Source of the DNA: Acidobacteriota bacterium
GTDB lineage: Bacteria; Acidobacteriota; Blastocatellia; Pyrinomonadales; Pyrinomonadaceae
Direction of reading: 5' to 3'
Assembly: GCA_003223025.1 (NCBI GenBank)
Contig: QHXR01000013.1
Location: forward strand, 119,628-182,127
Length of the DNA: 62,500 bases
Position 1 is the stretch's first letter, and each line of letters begins with the position of its first letter. Under the pieces are notes generated by a model. That model saw nothing but the letters and a program-made list of their open reading frames with translations. It searched no databases and was not told the DNA's origin. Positions 25,710 through 33,985 of the stretch are shown piece after piece. Made by a program: the position numbers and the translations under genes.

Positions 25710-26486
25710 ATGAAGATCATCGTTCTAATGAAACAGGTCGCCAACAAGGATGCGGTGTTGCGCATCGGGCCTGATGAAAAATGGATAAACGAGACGGACG
25801 TCGCGATGCAAACCAATGAATCCGACGGATATGCTCTCGAGGAAGCTCTGCGTTTGAAAGAGGCAAAGGGCGAAGGAGAAGTCGTCGTCTGTTCGCTCGG
25901 TCCGCAGAGTGCAAAGACCGTCATCAAGGACGCTCTCGCCCGAGGAGCCGATCGTGCGATCCATGTTGTGGCCGATCAGTCGAACAAACTTTCGCCATAT
26001 CAGATCGCAAATGCCATCGCCGATGCTATTCGAGAGGAGAATGCTGACTTGGTATTCACCGGATTGCAATCTGATGATGCGAGCTTTGGGCAGACGGGAG
26101 TCGTCCTTGCTGAGCTCCTCGGGATTCCGCATGCGACGATCGTGATCGAAGTAGACCGAGCTTCATTGAATGGTAGCCTGCGCGTAAAACGCGAGCTCGA
26201 GAGCGGTTGGTATCAGTGGTTCACGTATCAACTACCGTCGCTGCTGACGATCCAATCGGGAATTTCGCAGGTCCGATACGCGTCGTTGAAGGGAATCATG
26301 GCGGCAAAAAAGAAAGAGATTCGCGATGTTACCCCGAATATCGAGGCGTTCGCTTCGGCCTCGTCCGTTGAAAAAGTTTATATGCCGCTAAAGACCAAGC
26401 AGACTCAAATGCTAGGGAACGGTGATGCGAAGGCGGGAGCGGTGGAACTTGTTGAAAAGCTCAAAACCGAGATTCGCGTTATCTGA
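25710..26486 (+). CDS. etfB: Electron transfer flavoprotein beta subunit
   Basis: Small subunit (258 aa) of the soluble FAD/AMP flavoprotein that carries electrons from acyl-CoA and other dehydrogenases to the quinone pool. It begins MKIIVLMKQVANKDAVLRI and has the AMP-binding 'VVVCSLGPQSAKTVIKDALARGADRAIHV', 'ENADLVFTGLQSDDASFGQTGVVLAELLG' stretches and the 'ELESGWYQWFTYQLPSLLTIQ' recognition-loop region. Start at 25710 removes a short repeat-derived extension. It ends at a strong terminator and is separated from etfA by a secreted-protein gene, unlike the usual etfBA operon. Confidence 0.94.
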   Translation: MKIIVLMKQVANKDAVLRIGPDEKWINETDVAMQTNESDGYALEEALRLKEAKGEGEVVVCSLGPQSAKTVIKDALARGADRAIHVVADQSNKLSPYQIANAIADAIREENADLVFTGLQSDDASFGQTGVVLAELLGIPHATIVIEVDRASLNGSLRVKRELESGWYQWFTYQLPSLLTIQSGISQVRYASLKGIMAAKKKEIRDVTPNIEAFASASSVEKVYMPLKTKQTQMLGNGDAKAGAVELVEKLKTEIRVI

Positions 26487-26510
26487 TCGGAGATTCGAAT
26501 TGAATGAAAA

Positions 26511-26544
26511 GAAGAGCTGCCTGATGAAGGCAGCTTCTTTTTTT
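26511..26544 (+). terminator. Rho-independent terminator after etfB
   Basis: Stem AGCTGCC (26515-26521) and GGCAGCT (26529-26535), extended by GAAG/CTTC-like flanks, with a 7-base loop followed by TCTTTTTTTT. It lies 28 bp past the etfB stop. Confidence 0.9.
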
Positions 26545-26600
26545 GGCGCAAATCGAACATGTTCTGTAATAAATACCTGAGGTAACAGAAACTCATTGTA

Positions 26601-26673
26601 TTATTTGGGCGAAACCCATATTATTCTTTGAAACCAGTTATTTGGGCGAAAGCCATATTATTCTTTAAAACCA
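26601..26673. repeat. Tandem duplication (period 37 bp) ahead of a secreted-protein gene
   Basis: Copies 26601-26636 and 26638-26673 are identical at 34 of 36 positions. Each contains the small hairpin TGGGCGAAACCCA or its partner TGGGCGAAAGCCA followed by TATTATTCTTT. The second copy ends 6 bp before the GAGGAGG ribosome-binding region of the gene starting at 26690, so the repeat lies in its leader or promoter. Confidence 0.92.
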
Positions 26674-26689
26674 AAAGAGGAGGGTTTGT

Positions 26690-28108
26690 ATGTACTTAAC
26701 GAGAGTTCGTGCATTAGCATTTTCACTGATCTCTGTGGCGTCTTTGGTGTGTGCAAGTGTAGCGCCTGTTATTTCGCAGAACGAGTGCAATTCTTTAGGT
26801 CCGCCGACTACCACGACGGGCGCGATATTGGCGGGCGACGAGGCCCAGACCGGACGACTTTTTCGCGATGGCCGCGGCGGTACTTGCGAATTTCTTCGGA
26901 CTCCGCCGGCGGCTTCGGCTGGAGCGTATAACAGCGATTCTTACACCTTCACCAACACCAGCGGCGGTCCGATCTGCGTCTTTGTCGATCTCGATGCTAC
27001 GGGCTGCGGTGTTGCAACGAATCAGATCAGCATTGCCGCTTACCTGACCTCGTATAATCCCAATGCTCCGACGACCAACCTTATCGGAGATCCGGGACTC
27101 AGTACGGGGCAGAATTTCGCAACGTCAATGAATTTTTCAGTTCCGGCGGGTGCGACCTATGTTGTCGTTGTTCACAATGTCAACGCGGGTACCGAATGCG
27201 CGAGCTATACTTTTAAGAAGTATGAAACGAACGCATGTCGCGATCCCGGATTCGATCTGGCGAACGACGGCAGTGCCGATCTCGCATTGTTCCGCCCGAG
27301 CGGTGGACAGTCGGTTTGGAACAGTCTAACGCTTGCCGGCGCATTCAATCAGGTCCAACTCGGTTCGACCGGTGACATCCCTGTTGATGGCGACTACAAT
27401 GGCGACGAGACGAGCGACTACGCGGTATTTAGACCGAGTAACGGAACGTGGTATCGATCTTCGAGTCCTGTAAACAACTATAACGCGGTCCTTTGGGGCA
27501 CCAGCGGCGACATTCCGGTTGAAGGCGATTATGATCGCGATGGTATTACCGATGTTGCAGTCTATCGACCGTCGACCGCTCGTTGGTATGTTCTCCGTAG
27601 TGCGACCAATGCATATTCCGAATACGCTGTGGGAGCTGTCGGTGACAAACCCGTGCCGGCTGACTATGACGGCGACGGCAAGATGGATCTCGCCGCTTTC
27701 AGACCGAGCACCGGTATCTGGACGACTCTTGCGAGCTCGGGTAATTTTGGCTCGTACGGTCTTCAGGTTCCGTTCGGCTCATCGACGGACATTCCGGTTC
27801 CTGCCGACTATGACGGTGATGGAAAGGCGGACGTCGCGGTCTTCAGGCCGAGTACTGGCGTCTGGTACATCATTCGTTCGGGGCTTGCTCCGGGTGCGGG
27901 ACAATTCCAGTTTGTTGCATTTGGCACGTCCGGCGATATTCCTCAGCCTGCTGATTACGATGGCGACAAGAAGGCCGATCCGGCCGTCTTCCGTCCTTCG
28001 AACGGCTCGTGGTGGGTAAATCGAAGTGGAGGTGCGGGAGTGTTCGCAACGACCTTTGGTCAAAGCGGCGACATCCCGACTTCAGCGCCGAATCCACATC
28101 TTCCGTAA
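26690..28108 (+). CDS. Secreted protein with six-unit FG-GAP-like propeller cassette
   Basis: A 472-aa exported protein. Signal peptide to about residue 29 (ending SVAPVISQ), then a roughly 155-residue beta-rich domain with several cysteines ('SYTFTNTSGGPICVFVDLDATGCG', 'VPAGATYVVVVHNVN'), resembling a PPC-type or lectin-like sandwich. From about residue 185 there are six units led by FDLANDGSAD, GDYNGDETSD, GDYDRDGITD, ADYDGDGKMD, ADYDGDGKAD and ADYDGDKKAD, each followed by a 'xFRPSxG' strand, and a closing FGQSGDIPTS. The unit number equals that of the two proteins at 9.9-14.9 kb. Strong GAGGAGG site; terminators on both sides show it is its own transcription unit. Function unknown; likely surface or secreted. 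Confidence 0.88.
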   Translation: MYLTRVRALAFSLISVASLVCASVAPVISQNECNSLGPPTTTTGAILAGDEAQTGRLFRDGRGGTCEFLRTPPAASAGAYNSDSYTFTNTSGGPICVFVDLDATGCGVATNQISIAAYLTSYNPNAPTTNLIGDPGLSTGQNFATSMNFSVPAGATYVVVVHNVNAGTECASYTFKKYETNACRDPGFDLANDGSADLALFRPSGGQSVWNSLTLAGAFNQVQLGSTGDIPVDGDYNGDETSDYAVFRPSNGTWYRSSSPVNNYNAVLWGTSGDIPVEGDYDRDGITDVAVYRPSTARWYVLRSATNAYSEYAVGAVGDKPVPADYDGDGKMDLAAFRPSTGIWTTLASSGNFGSYGLQVPFGSSTDIPVPADYDGDGKADVAVFRPSTGVWYIIRSGLAPGAGQFQFVAFGTSGDIPQPADYDGDKKADPAVFRPSNGSWWVNRSGGAGVFATTFGQSGDIPTSAPNPHLP

Positions 28109-28136
28109 GCAATCACTCGCTTGAAAAGGCGAATAT

Positions 28137-28172
28137 GGCCGGGACATGCGTTTGCCATGTCCCGGCCTTTTT
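28137..28172 (+). terminator. Strong rho-independent terminator after the secreted propeller gene
   Basis: A 12-bp perfect stem, GGCCGGGACATG (28137-28148) with CATGTCCCGGCC (28156-28167), a 7-base loop and TTTTT. It also separates this gene from etfA. Confidence 0.95.
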
Positions 28173-28204
28173 GTCATACTTTCCCTTCCGTTTTTCAGGT
28201 ACTT

Positions 28205-29179
28205 ATGAGCGATATTCTGGTTTTTATCGAGCACCGAAACTGCGTCCTCAACAAGACTTCTCTCGAAGCCATAACTGCGGCACAAGGCATCGCGAAAGAC
28301 CTCGGACTCAAGGCGTCCGCGGTGATGCCGTGCGACAAAGATTGCGAACTCGCGCAGGAAATTGCCGGTTACGATCTCGAGAAAGTCATCGTCGCGAAAA
28401 ATGAAAAGCTCGGTACGTACACACCCGACGCTTACGCTGACGCGTGGGAGCAGGTGATCAAGTCGGAGAATCCCAAGTACGTCATCATGTCGCACACTTA
28501 TCAGGTTCGAGACTTTGCTCCGAAGGTCGCGGCCCGGCTCGGACGTGAGATGGTTGGCGATTGTATCCGCTATCAGAACGAAGGCGGCAAGCTCGTCCTA
28601 ACGCGCCGCATCTTTCTCGGAAAGCTGGATGCCGACGTCACGATAGGCGGCGATGCTCCTTATTTTGTTACATTCCAGTCGGGATCGTTCCGCGGCGACA
28701 ACGCGGAGAAAGGAAGTGCGACTGTCGAGTCGATGGATGTGAACGTCGGCGAGATCCGCATGACTCCGGAAGAACCGTTTCAGGAAGCGAAGGCATCGGT
28801 CGATCTTACGAAGAGCGAGATCATCGTCGCCGTTGGACGCGGGATAAAGTCGCAGGAGAACATCGCACTTGCTCAGCAGCTCGCAGACGCGCTCGGTGCG
28901 GACCTCGCGGCATCGAGGCCGATTTGCGATGCAGAGTGGCTGCCGATCGATCGTCAGATCGGTTCGTCCGGCCAGACCGTCGCACCGAAGGTCTACATAG
29001 CACTCGGTATCTCGGGGGCGATCCAGCACATTGTCGGAATGAAAAACGCCGGCACGATAATCGCGATTAACAAAGATTCGGAAGCACCGATCTTCGATAT
29101 CGCCGACTACGGTGTTGCCGGTGATCTGTTCGAAGCCGTGCCGGTAATGATCGAGGAGATCAAAAAGGCGAAAGGGTGA
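28205..29179 (+). CDS. etfA: Electron transfer flavoprotein alpha subunit
   Basis: Large, FAD-binding subunit (324 aa) of ETF. The C-terminal FAD domain shows the classic series 'VAVGRGIKSQENIALAQQLA', 'ASRPICDAEWLPIDRQIGSS', 'KVYIALGISGAIQHIVGM', 'TIIAINKDSEAPIFDIADYG'. I start it at MSDILVFIEHRN (28205); an upstream in-frame codon would translate the terminator hairpin. It is 1.7 kb from etfB with a secreted-protein gene between them, but both are on the same strand. The stop codon abuts that of the convergent kinase gene (TGATCA). Confidence 0.95.
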   Translation: MSDILVFIEHRNCVLNKTSLEAITAAQGIAKDLGLKASAVMPCDKDCELAQEIAGYDLEKVIVAKNEKLGTYTPDAYADAWEQVIKSENPKYVIMSHTYQVRDFAPKVAARLGREMVGDCIRYQNEGGKLVLTRRIFLGKLDADVTIGGDAPYFVTFQSGSFRGDNAEKGSATVESMDVNVGEIRMTPEEPFQEAKASVDLTKSEIIVAVGRGIKSQENIALAQQLADALGADLAASRPICDAEWLPIDRQIGSSGQTVAPKVYIALGISGAIQHIVGMKNAGTIIAINKDSEAPIFDIADYGVAGDLFEAVPVMIEEIKKAKG

Positions 29180-30799
29180 TCAGGAATTTTTGGCGGACCC
29201 TTCCTTCGTTTGCTGAAGTGATCGTCGTGCGAGGCTAGCGACCGCGGCGACCAACTCTCTTGGCTCAACCGGTTTCGGAGCATGTGTGTGAAATCCGGCT
29301 GACAGAGCCCGGACGCGGTCTTCGACGCGAGCATAGGCCGTCAGCGCAACGGCCGGAATCTGACCGCCTTTTTCATCCGGCAGCTGGCGAATTCTTTTGA
29401 TCAGCGAATATCCGTCTTCGCCAGGCATCCCGACGTCCGAGACAAGTACGTCCGGCTTCCATTTTTGAAGTTCGTCAAAGCATTCCGCAGCCGAGCCGCA
29501 AGCCCTTACATCCGCGCCACAACCAGAAAGCACGACCTGCAGGAGCTCGCGCGCGTCCGGTTCGTCTTCGGCGACGAGTACGCGGACGCCTGACAGGATC
29601 GGTTCGAAGTCGAAAGGCGGAATGCTGTCCGGTGCGGATTCATCTCGCAAATCCTTCGGCAGCGTCGCCATGATCGGCAGGCTCACCGTAAAGACTGACC
29701 CATTTCCGGGGCCCGCGCTTTCGGCGTCCACCTTTCCGCCGTGCAGCTCGACTAAATGCCGCACGATCGCGAGTCCGAGGCCAAGCCCGCCGTGCGGCCG
29801 CGAGCTATTTCCGATCGCCTGTCGAAACCGGTCGAACGCAAACGGCAGGAACGCAGGATCGATGCCTTCGCCCGTATCGCTGACGGTGATCTCAACATGC
29901 GAGTCGACGCGTGCAAGTCTCACCTCAACGCTGCCGCCCTTTGGCGTGAACTTGATCGCGTTCGACAACAGATTCCAAATCACTTGCTGCAGTCTCGAGT
30001 CGTCACCCGAAATCGGTCCTGCCTCGGGTTCGAGCTTGGAGCTAAGTTTTACCCCTTTTGCCTCCGCCGTCGGGCGGACGATCTCGATGGCCTGTTCGAC
30101 GACCGCTACCGGCTCGACCGGTCTGACATCCAGTCTTACCTTTCCGGTAATGATCCGTGACATGTCAAGAACATCTTCGATAAGTTGTGCCTGATGACGG
30201 GCGTTGCGCTCGATCGTTTCGAACGCATGGAACTGATCGTCCGGGCTCAGTCGTCCCGTCTGCAGCATCTGCGACCATCCAAGCATCGAGTTCAGCGGTG
30301 TTCGGAGCTCGTGAGAAACAGTCGCGAGGAATTCGTCCTTCGCGCGATGAGCGATCTCCGATTCGACAAGCGCCGCTTTCTCGCGCCCGACCGACGCTTT
30401 CAATTCTTGTGCGATGCGTTCGCGCTCATCGATCTCACGACGCAACTCCTGAGCGGTCAGCTCAGCCCGCTCGCGAGCTCGGTGCATTGATTCGCTCAAA
30501 ATGGAGATGACCGTGCCGCCGACCAGAAACAGTCCGGTGAATACGGCGTAGCTGACCGGAAGAGTTTCGAAAGTGTAAGTCGGATCGATGAACAGGTAAA
30601 CGGCGAGAGCGGCGCTCAGAATCGTCGCGACGAAGCCCGGGCCGAATCCCCCATACCAGCCGGCGACCGCGACGGCGAGAAACATCAGCACGAAGGGACC
30701 GCGGAATTCGAGAACGGGATTGAACGCGGCGCGAATTGCCGAAGCCGCCGCGACTGCCAATACTGATACAAAATATCTTGCGACCGGATGAGGCCTCAT
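29180..30799 (-). CDS. Hybrid histidine kinase with DUF4118-type membrane sensor and receiver domain
   Basis: A 539-aa membrane sensor kinase. Residues about 10-100 form the four-helix KdpD-like DUF4118 membrane region ('GPFVLMFLAVAVAGWYGGFGPG'). A coiled linker is followed by the dimerisation/phosphoacceptor box FLATVSHELRTPLNSM, N-box NLLSNAIKFTPKGG, 'VSDTGEGID' and the G2 box GGLGLGLAIV. A C-terminal receiver domain (about 405-525) has 'VLVAEDEPDARELL', phosphoacceptor Asp in 'VLVSDVGMPGEDGYSLI', 'ALTAYA' and 'PKPVEPREL'. There is no HPt or DNA-binding domain, so a partner must act elsewhere. Gene is convergent with etfA and divergent from the DUF72 gene. Signal unknown. Confidence 0.93.
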   Translation of the reverse strand: MRPHPVARYFVSVLAVAAASAIRAAFNPVLEFRGPFVLMFLAVAVAGWYGGFGPGFVATILSAALAVYLFIDPTYTFETLPVSYAVFTGLFLVGGTVISILSESMHRARERAELTAQELRREIDERERIAQELKASVGREKAALVESEIAHRAKDEFLATVSHELRTPLNSMLGWSQMLQTGRLSPDDQFHAFETIERNARHQAQLIEDVLDMSRIITGKVRLDVRPVEPVAVVEQAIEIVRPTAEAKGVKLSSKLEPEAGPISGDDSRLQQVIWNLLSNAIKFTPKGGSVEVRLARVDSHVEITVSDTGEGIDPAFLPFAFDRFRQAIGNSSRPHGGLGLGLAIVRHLVELHGGKVDAESAGPGNGSVFTVSLPIMATLPKDLRDESAPDSIPPFDFEPILSGVRVLVAEDEPDARELLQVVLSGCGADVRACGSAAECFDELQKWKPDVLVSDVGMPGEDGYSLIKRIRQLPDEKGGQIPAVALTAYARVEDRVRALSAGFHTHAPKPVEPRELVAAVASLARRSLQQTKEGSAKNS

Positions 30800-30896
30800 G
30801 TTTCCGCAGAATTTCCTAGATCCCGAAGCAAGTACTATAACGATTCAGTCACTTACTGTTCAATGGCGACGATAGTTCGGTTGATAAACTTATCCA

Positions 30897-31769
30897 ATGT
30901 CTTCCGAGATCCGCATCGGCATTTCCGGCTGGAATTATAAATTCTGGCGCGGTGAATTCTATCCGAAAGGGCTGGCTCAAAAGCGCGAGCTCGAATATGC
31001 AAGCCGGCAGATGAATTCGATCGAGATCAACGGTACGTTCTATTCGCTCCAGCGTCCCGCGAGTTACCAGAAGTGGCATGACCAGACGCCGGACGATTTT
31101 GTTTTCAGCGTGAAAGGCGGAATGTATCTCACTCATCGGAAAAGGCTGATAGATATCCGTGAGCCGCTCGCCAATTTTTTCGCGTCGGGAATTCTACTGT
31201 TGGGAAAGAAGCTCGGCCCGATCCTGTGGCAGCTTCCGCCATGGATGAAGTATGACCGCGAGAGAATTTCGTCGTTTCTGAAACTGCTGCCGCGAACATC
31301 GACAGTGGCGAGCAGGTTTGCGCACGAACATAATCTGAAAAAGAAAGATTGGATCTCGGCAGACGCGGTTGCCAAAACGAAAATCCGACACGCGTTCGAA
31401 CCGCGTCACGAGAGTTTTTTCACCGAAGAATTTATCGAGCTTTTGCGAAAGCACAACGCGGCGCTTGTCCTTGCTGACACGGCCGGTAAATTTGGATACG
31501 CCGAAGATCTAACGGCCGACTTTGTCTACATTCGATTGCACGGAGCGAAGGAGCTTTACGCGAGCGGCTATTCCGAAGAAGAACTCGATCGTTGGGCGAA
31601 CCGGATAAAGAAATGGCGGAGCGGAGTGCAGCCTGGCGATGCGGTGAAAATTTCAAAAAAGAATTTTCTGCCTCGGACGACGCGGGATGTCTATGTCTAT
31701 TTCGACAACAGTATCAAAGAATATGCACCGCGCAATGCGATCAGTCTTGCTACGCGATTTACAAAATGA
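30897..31769 (+). CDS. DUF72 (YecE-like) family protein
   Basis: A 290-aa cytoplasmic protein of the DUF72/YecE family, a TIM-barrel fold without established biochemical role. Family signatures are 'IRIGISGWNYKFWRGEFYPK', 'NSIEINGTFYSLQ', 'FVFSVKGGMYLTHRKRL', 'GPILWQLPP', 'HAFEPRHESFF' and the final 'VYVYFDNSIKEYAPRNA'. It stands alone between a divergent kinase gene and a secreted-protein gene. No sign of truncation. Function cannot be inferred from context. Confidence 0.93.
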   Translation: MSSEIRIGISGWNYKFWRGEFYPKGLAQKRELEYASRQMNSIEINGTFYSLQRPASYQKWHDQTPDDFVFSVKGGMYLTHRKRLIDIREPLANFFASGILLLGKKLGPILWQLPPWMKYDRERISSFLKLLPRTSTVASRFAHEHNLKKKDWISADAVAKTKIRHAFEPRHESFFTEEFIELLRKHNAALVLADTAGKFGYAEDLTADFVYIRLHGAKELYASGYSEEELDRWANRIKKWRSGVQPGDAVKISKKNFLPRTTRDVYVYFDNSIKEYAPRNAISLATRFTK

Positions 31770-31875
31770 TGGCTTTACGGAAATAGCAAAAAGGATTGAA
31801 ATCCGGCGTCTTCATGTTTCATAATGTCGATACCTTAAACCGTAATCCGTACCTTTAAAACTGGAGAACAGAAAT

Positions 31876-33894
31876 ATGCCTCACATATATTTCCTAAGAT
31901 CTATTTATGTCTGCTTTGCACTCGCGCTTCTAATAAAAGTCGGCGTCGCCCAATCGCAGGCCATCTACTTTTTTGACGATAAAGCAGCATTTCTGAGTGC
32001 GACGGATCAGACTCGTACGATCGATTTTGAGTCTGTGGCTCCGCGAAAGGGATTTGGGAAATATGCGCCCAATGTCGGTCTCAACATCGACGGGATCAAT
32101 TTTCGAACATCGGGCGGTTTGAAATTTGGCTCCGGGACTATCTATGTGCCAAGCGCGGATTACACCTCCCTTAATCCGGGAACGAAAATGCTGGACGGAG
32201 CGCACTTATCGTGGGGAGCACCGAACGAACCCGGCAATGCACATTTGGAATTGAAGTTGCCATCCGGAGTAAATGCAGTCGGAGCAGACTTTTGGGCGAT
32301 GCAGCCTATCGTGTCTCCGATCGAAATAACAGTGACGACCAGCGACGGGCTAACGCACAGCACGACTGTCTCCACCAAAAAGCGTCCTGACAGCGCCTTT
32401 GCCGGTTTCATTTCAACTTCTGAAATTACGACTGTTAGCATCACGCTCGCGAAGGCTCAGTCGGCGCTGCTATTGGACAATCTCACATTCGGCCGTCGGG
32501 CTGACGGTATAGATCTCGCAGCGATCGCGGCGAAGCCTTCCACCGCCTCAGCGCGGATGGAAAATGAAACATCACCGGTCGTGTCCCCGCGTACAACATC
32601 ACGAGAAACCTCAGGTGTGAAAAGCGAAAGTGTTGCTCCGACTCAAAACGCGCAACCCGCGATCGTACGCGAATCGCCCGACCCTTCAGCCGCACCCGGG
32701 TCCGGCACTGCCGCAGCAGGGACGATCGCGTATGTGCGTGGCGGCACAGAAATAAGATCGATATTGCCAGACGGTTCGAACGACCGGCGTCTGTGGACAC
32801 ATGCTGACGCGCACGAGGGGCTCGGGATAAATGAGCTCGCCTGGAGCCCGGATGGCAGCGAGCTTGCGTTTTCAAGCGGGCATGAAAGCGTCGCGTCCTT
32901 TTACCACTCCGATATATTTGCAATGAAGGCGAATGCGACCGGACTTCGAAGGGTGACCAATGGACCCGATCGCAGCGATTATTCGAAATACGGCAAAGGC
33001 ACGGTGACGGTTACGATTCGGAACGAGCAGCCGATCTTTCGTACTTCGAAGGCGAGCGCCGGTATTTTCTTCATCTACGTCGTCGGAGCGGATGTGCCCC
33101 AGGCCGTAGTCTTGCCTCCGGGATCTTCCAGGATCCTCACATTCAATAATGTGGCCGACTTTGGTGATCACGCCCAGGCCCTCGTTGCCGTCTACGGTGG
33201 CAACCGCTGGTTTATTCCCGGCACCGACGTCAAGGCGGGAAAGGTGGTGAAGGCTCCGGACTTCGGGATCAGCGGAGATGGTATCGAGTTGTTTGGCGCG
33301 TTTCGTCCGATCTGGAAAAGAGATGGATCGCGGATCAGCTATCGAAGCGGAGCCTGCATCGTGAGCAGTATCTCATCGCGGGGGACAGTCGGACATACTT
33401 TCGATCCGGTCTTTACCGGCGAACATCCGCCCGCACCGTGTGCCTATGACTGGGGACCGACGGCTGAGACAGCCGATCAACTTCTTTACTCAGTAACGAA
33501 GGATGAAGAAATTGGGATCTATCGCCTGAAGGGAAGCGGAGCCCAGCACCCGGGCGAGAAGCTGGTGACAATTTCTACGGAAAAATTTCAGTTCATTAAC
33601 GACCTGCGGTGGCTTCCGGATGGGTCGGGCTTTCTTTACTCGGCGTCGGATCTAGCTTATAGCTTCGCAAACATTCTCAAATACGATATGGCGACCCGCC
33701 AGATTGTACCGGTGACAAACTTCGAGGAAACGTTCGTAAAATCATTTAGCGTATCGCCGGACGGAAAGTGGATCGTGTTCGAACGAACTGAAAAGTTTAT
33801 CGACAACAAAGCAGATCTTTGGATAGTTGGAATCGATGGAAAAGGGCTGCGTGTGCTTGCGAAAGGTGCAAGCAACCCGGCGTGGGGAAAATGA
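31876..33894 (+). CDS. Secreted PD40 beta-propeller protein with N-terminal sandwich domain
   Basis: A 672-aa exported protein. Signal peptide to about residue 27 (VGVAQSQA). Residues about 30-210 form a beta-sandwich beginning 'FDDKAAFLSATDQTRTIDFES' and ending 'LLLDNLTFGR', a layout seen in PEP-CTERM-type secreted proteins. A Ser/Thr/Pro-rich linker (about 215-280) follows, then a TolB/PD40 propeller with 'LAWSPDGSELAFSS', 'FRPIWKRDGSRISYRSG', 'DLRWLPDGSGFLYSAS' and 'FSVSPDGKWIVFERTE'. A 'GTVTVTIRNEQPIF' insertion interrupts the propeller. SD GGAGA precedes the ATG. Likely envelope or secreted binding protein; no enzyme motif visible. Confidence 0.85.
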   Translation: MPHIYFLRSIYVCFALALLIKVGVAQSQAIYFFDDKAAFLSATDQTRTIDFESVAPRKGFGKYAPNVGLNIDGINFRTSGGLKFGSGTIYVPSADYTSLNPGTKMLDGAHLSWGAPNEPGNAHLELKLPSGVNAVGADFWAMQPIVSPIEITVTTSDGLTHSTTVSTKKRPDSAFAGFISTSEITTVSITLAKAQSALLLDNLTFGRRADGIDLAAIAAKPSTASARMENETSPVVSPRTTSRETSGVKSESVAPTQNAQPAIVRESPDPSAAPGSGTAAAGTIAYVRGGTEIRSILPDGSNDRRLWTHADAHEGLGINELAWSPDGSELAFSSGHESVASFYHSDIFAMKANATGLRRVTNGPDRSDYSKYGKGTVTVTIRNEQPIFRTSKASAGIFFIYVVGADVPQAVVLPPGSSRILTFNNVADFGDHAQALVAVYGGNRWFIPGTDVKAGKVVKAPDFGISGDGIELFGAFRPIWKRDGSRISYRSGACIVSSISSRGTVGHTFDPVFTGEHPPAPCAYDWGPTAETADQLLYSVTKDEEIGIYRLKGSGAQHPGEKLVTISTEKFQFINDLRWLPDGSGFLYSASDLAYSFANILKYDMATRQIVPVTNFEETFVKSFSVSPDGKWIVFERTEKFIDNKADLWIVGIDGKGLRVLAKGASNPAWGK

Positions 33895-33920
33895 CGAAGT
33901 TGCCTGGGACGATATTGGAA

Positions 33921-33960
33921 AAGAGGCTGCAAGAAACCAGGTTTCAATACAGCCTCTTTT
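33921..33960. terminator. Bidirectional terminator between convergent genes
   Basis: AAGAGGCTG (33921-33929) pairs with CAGCCTCTT (33950-33958), with an inner AAACC/GGTTT pairing, and T-runs on either strand. It serves the PD40 gene on the plus strand and the aminotransferase on the minus strand. Confidence 0.85.
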
Positions 33961-33985
33961 GTCTGGTAACACCTTATGCTTAGAA

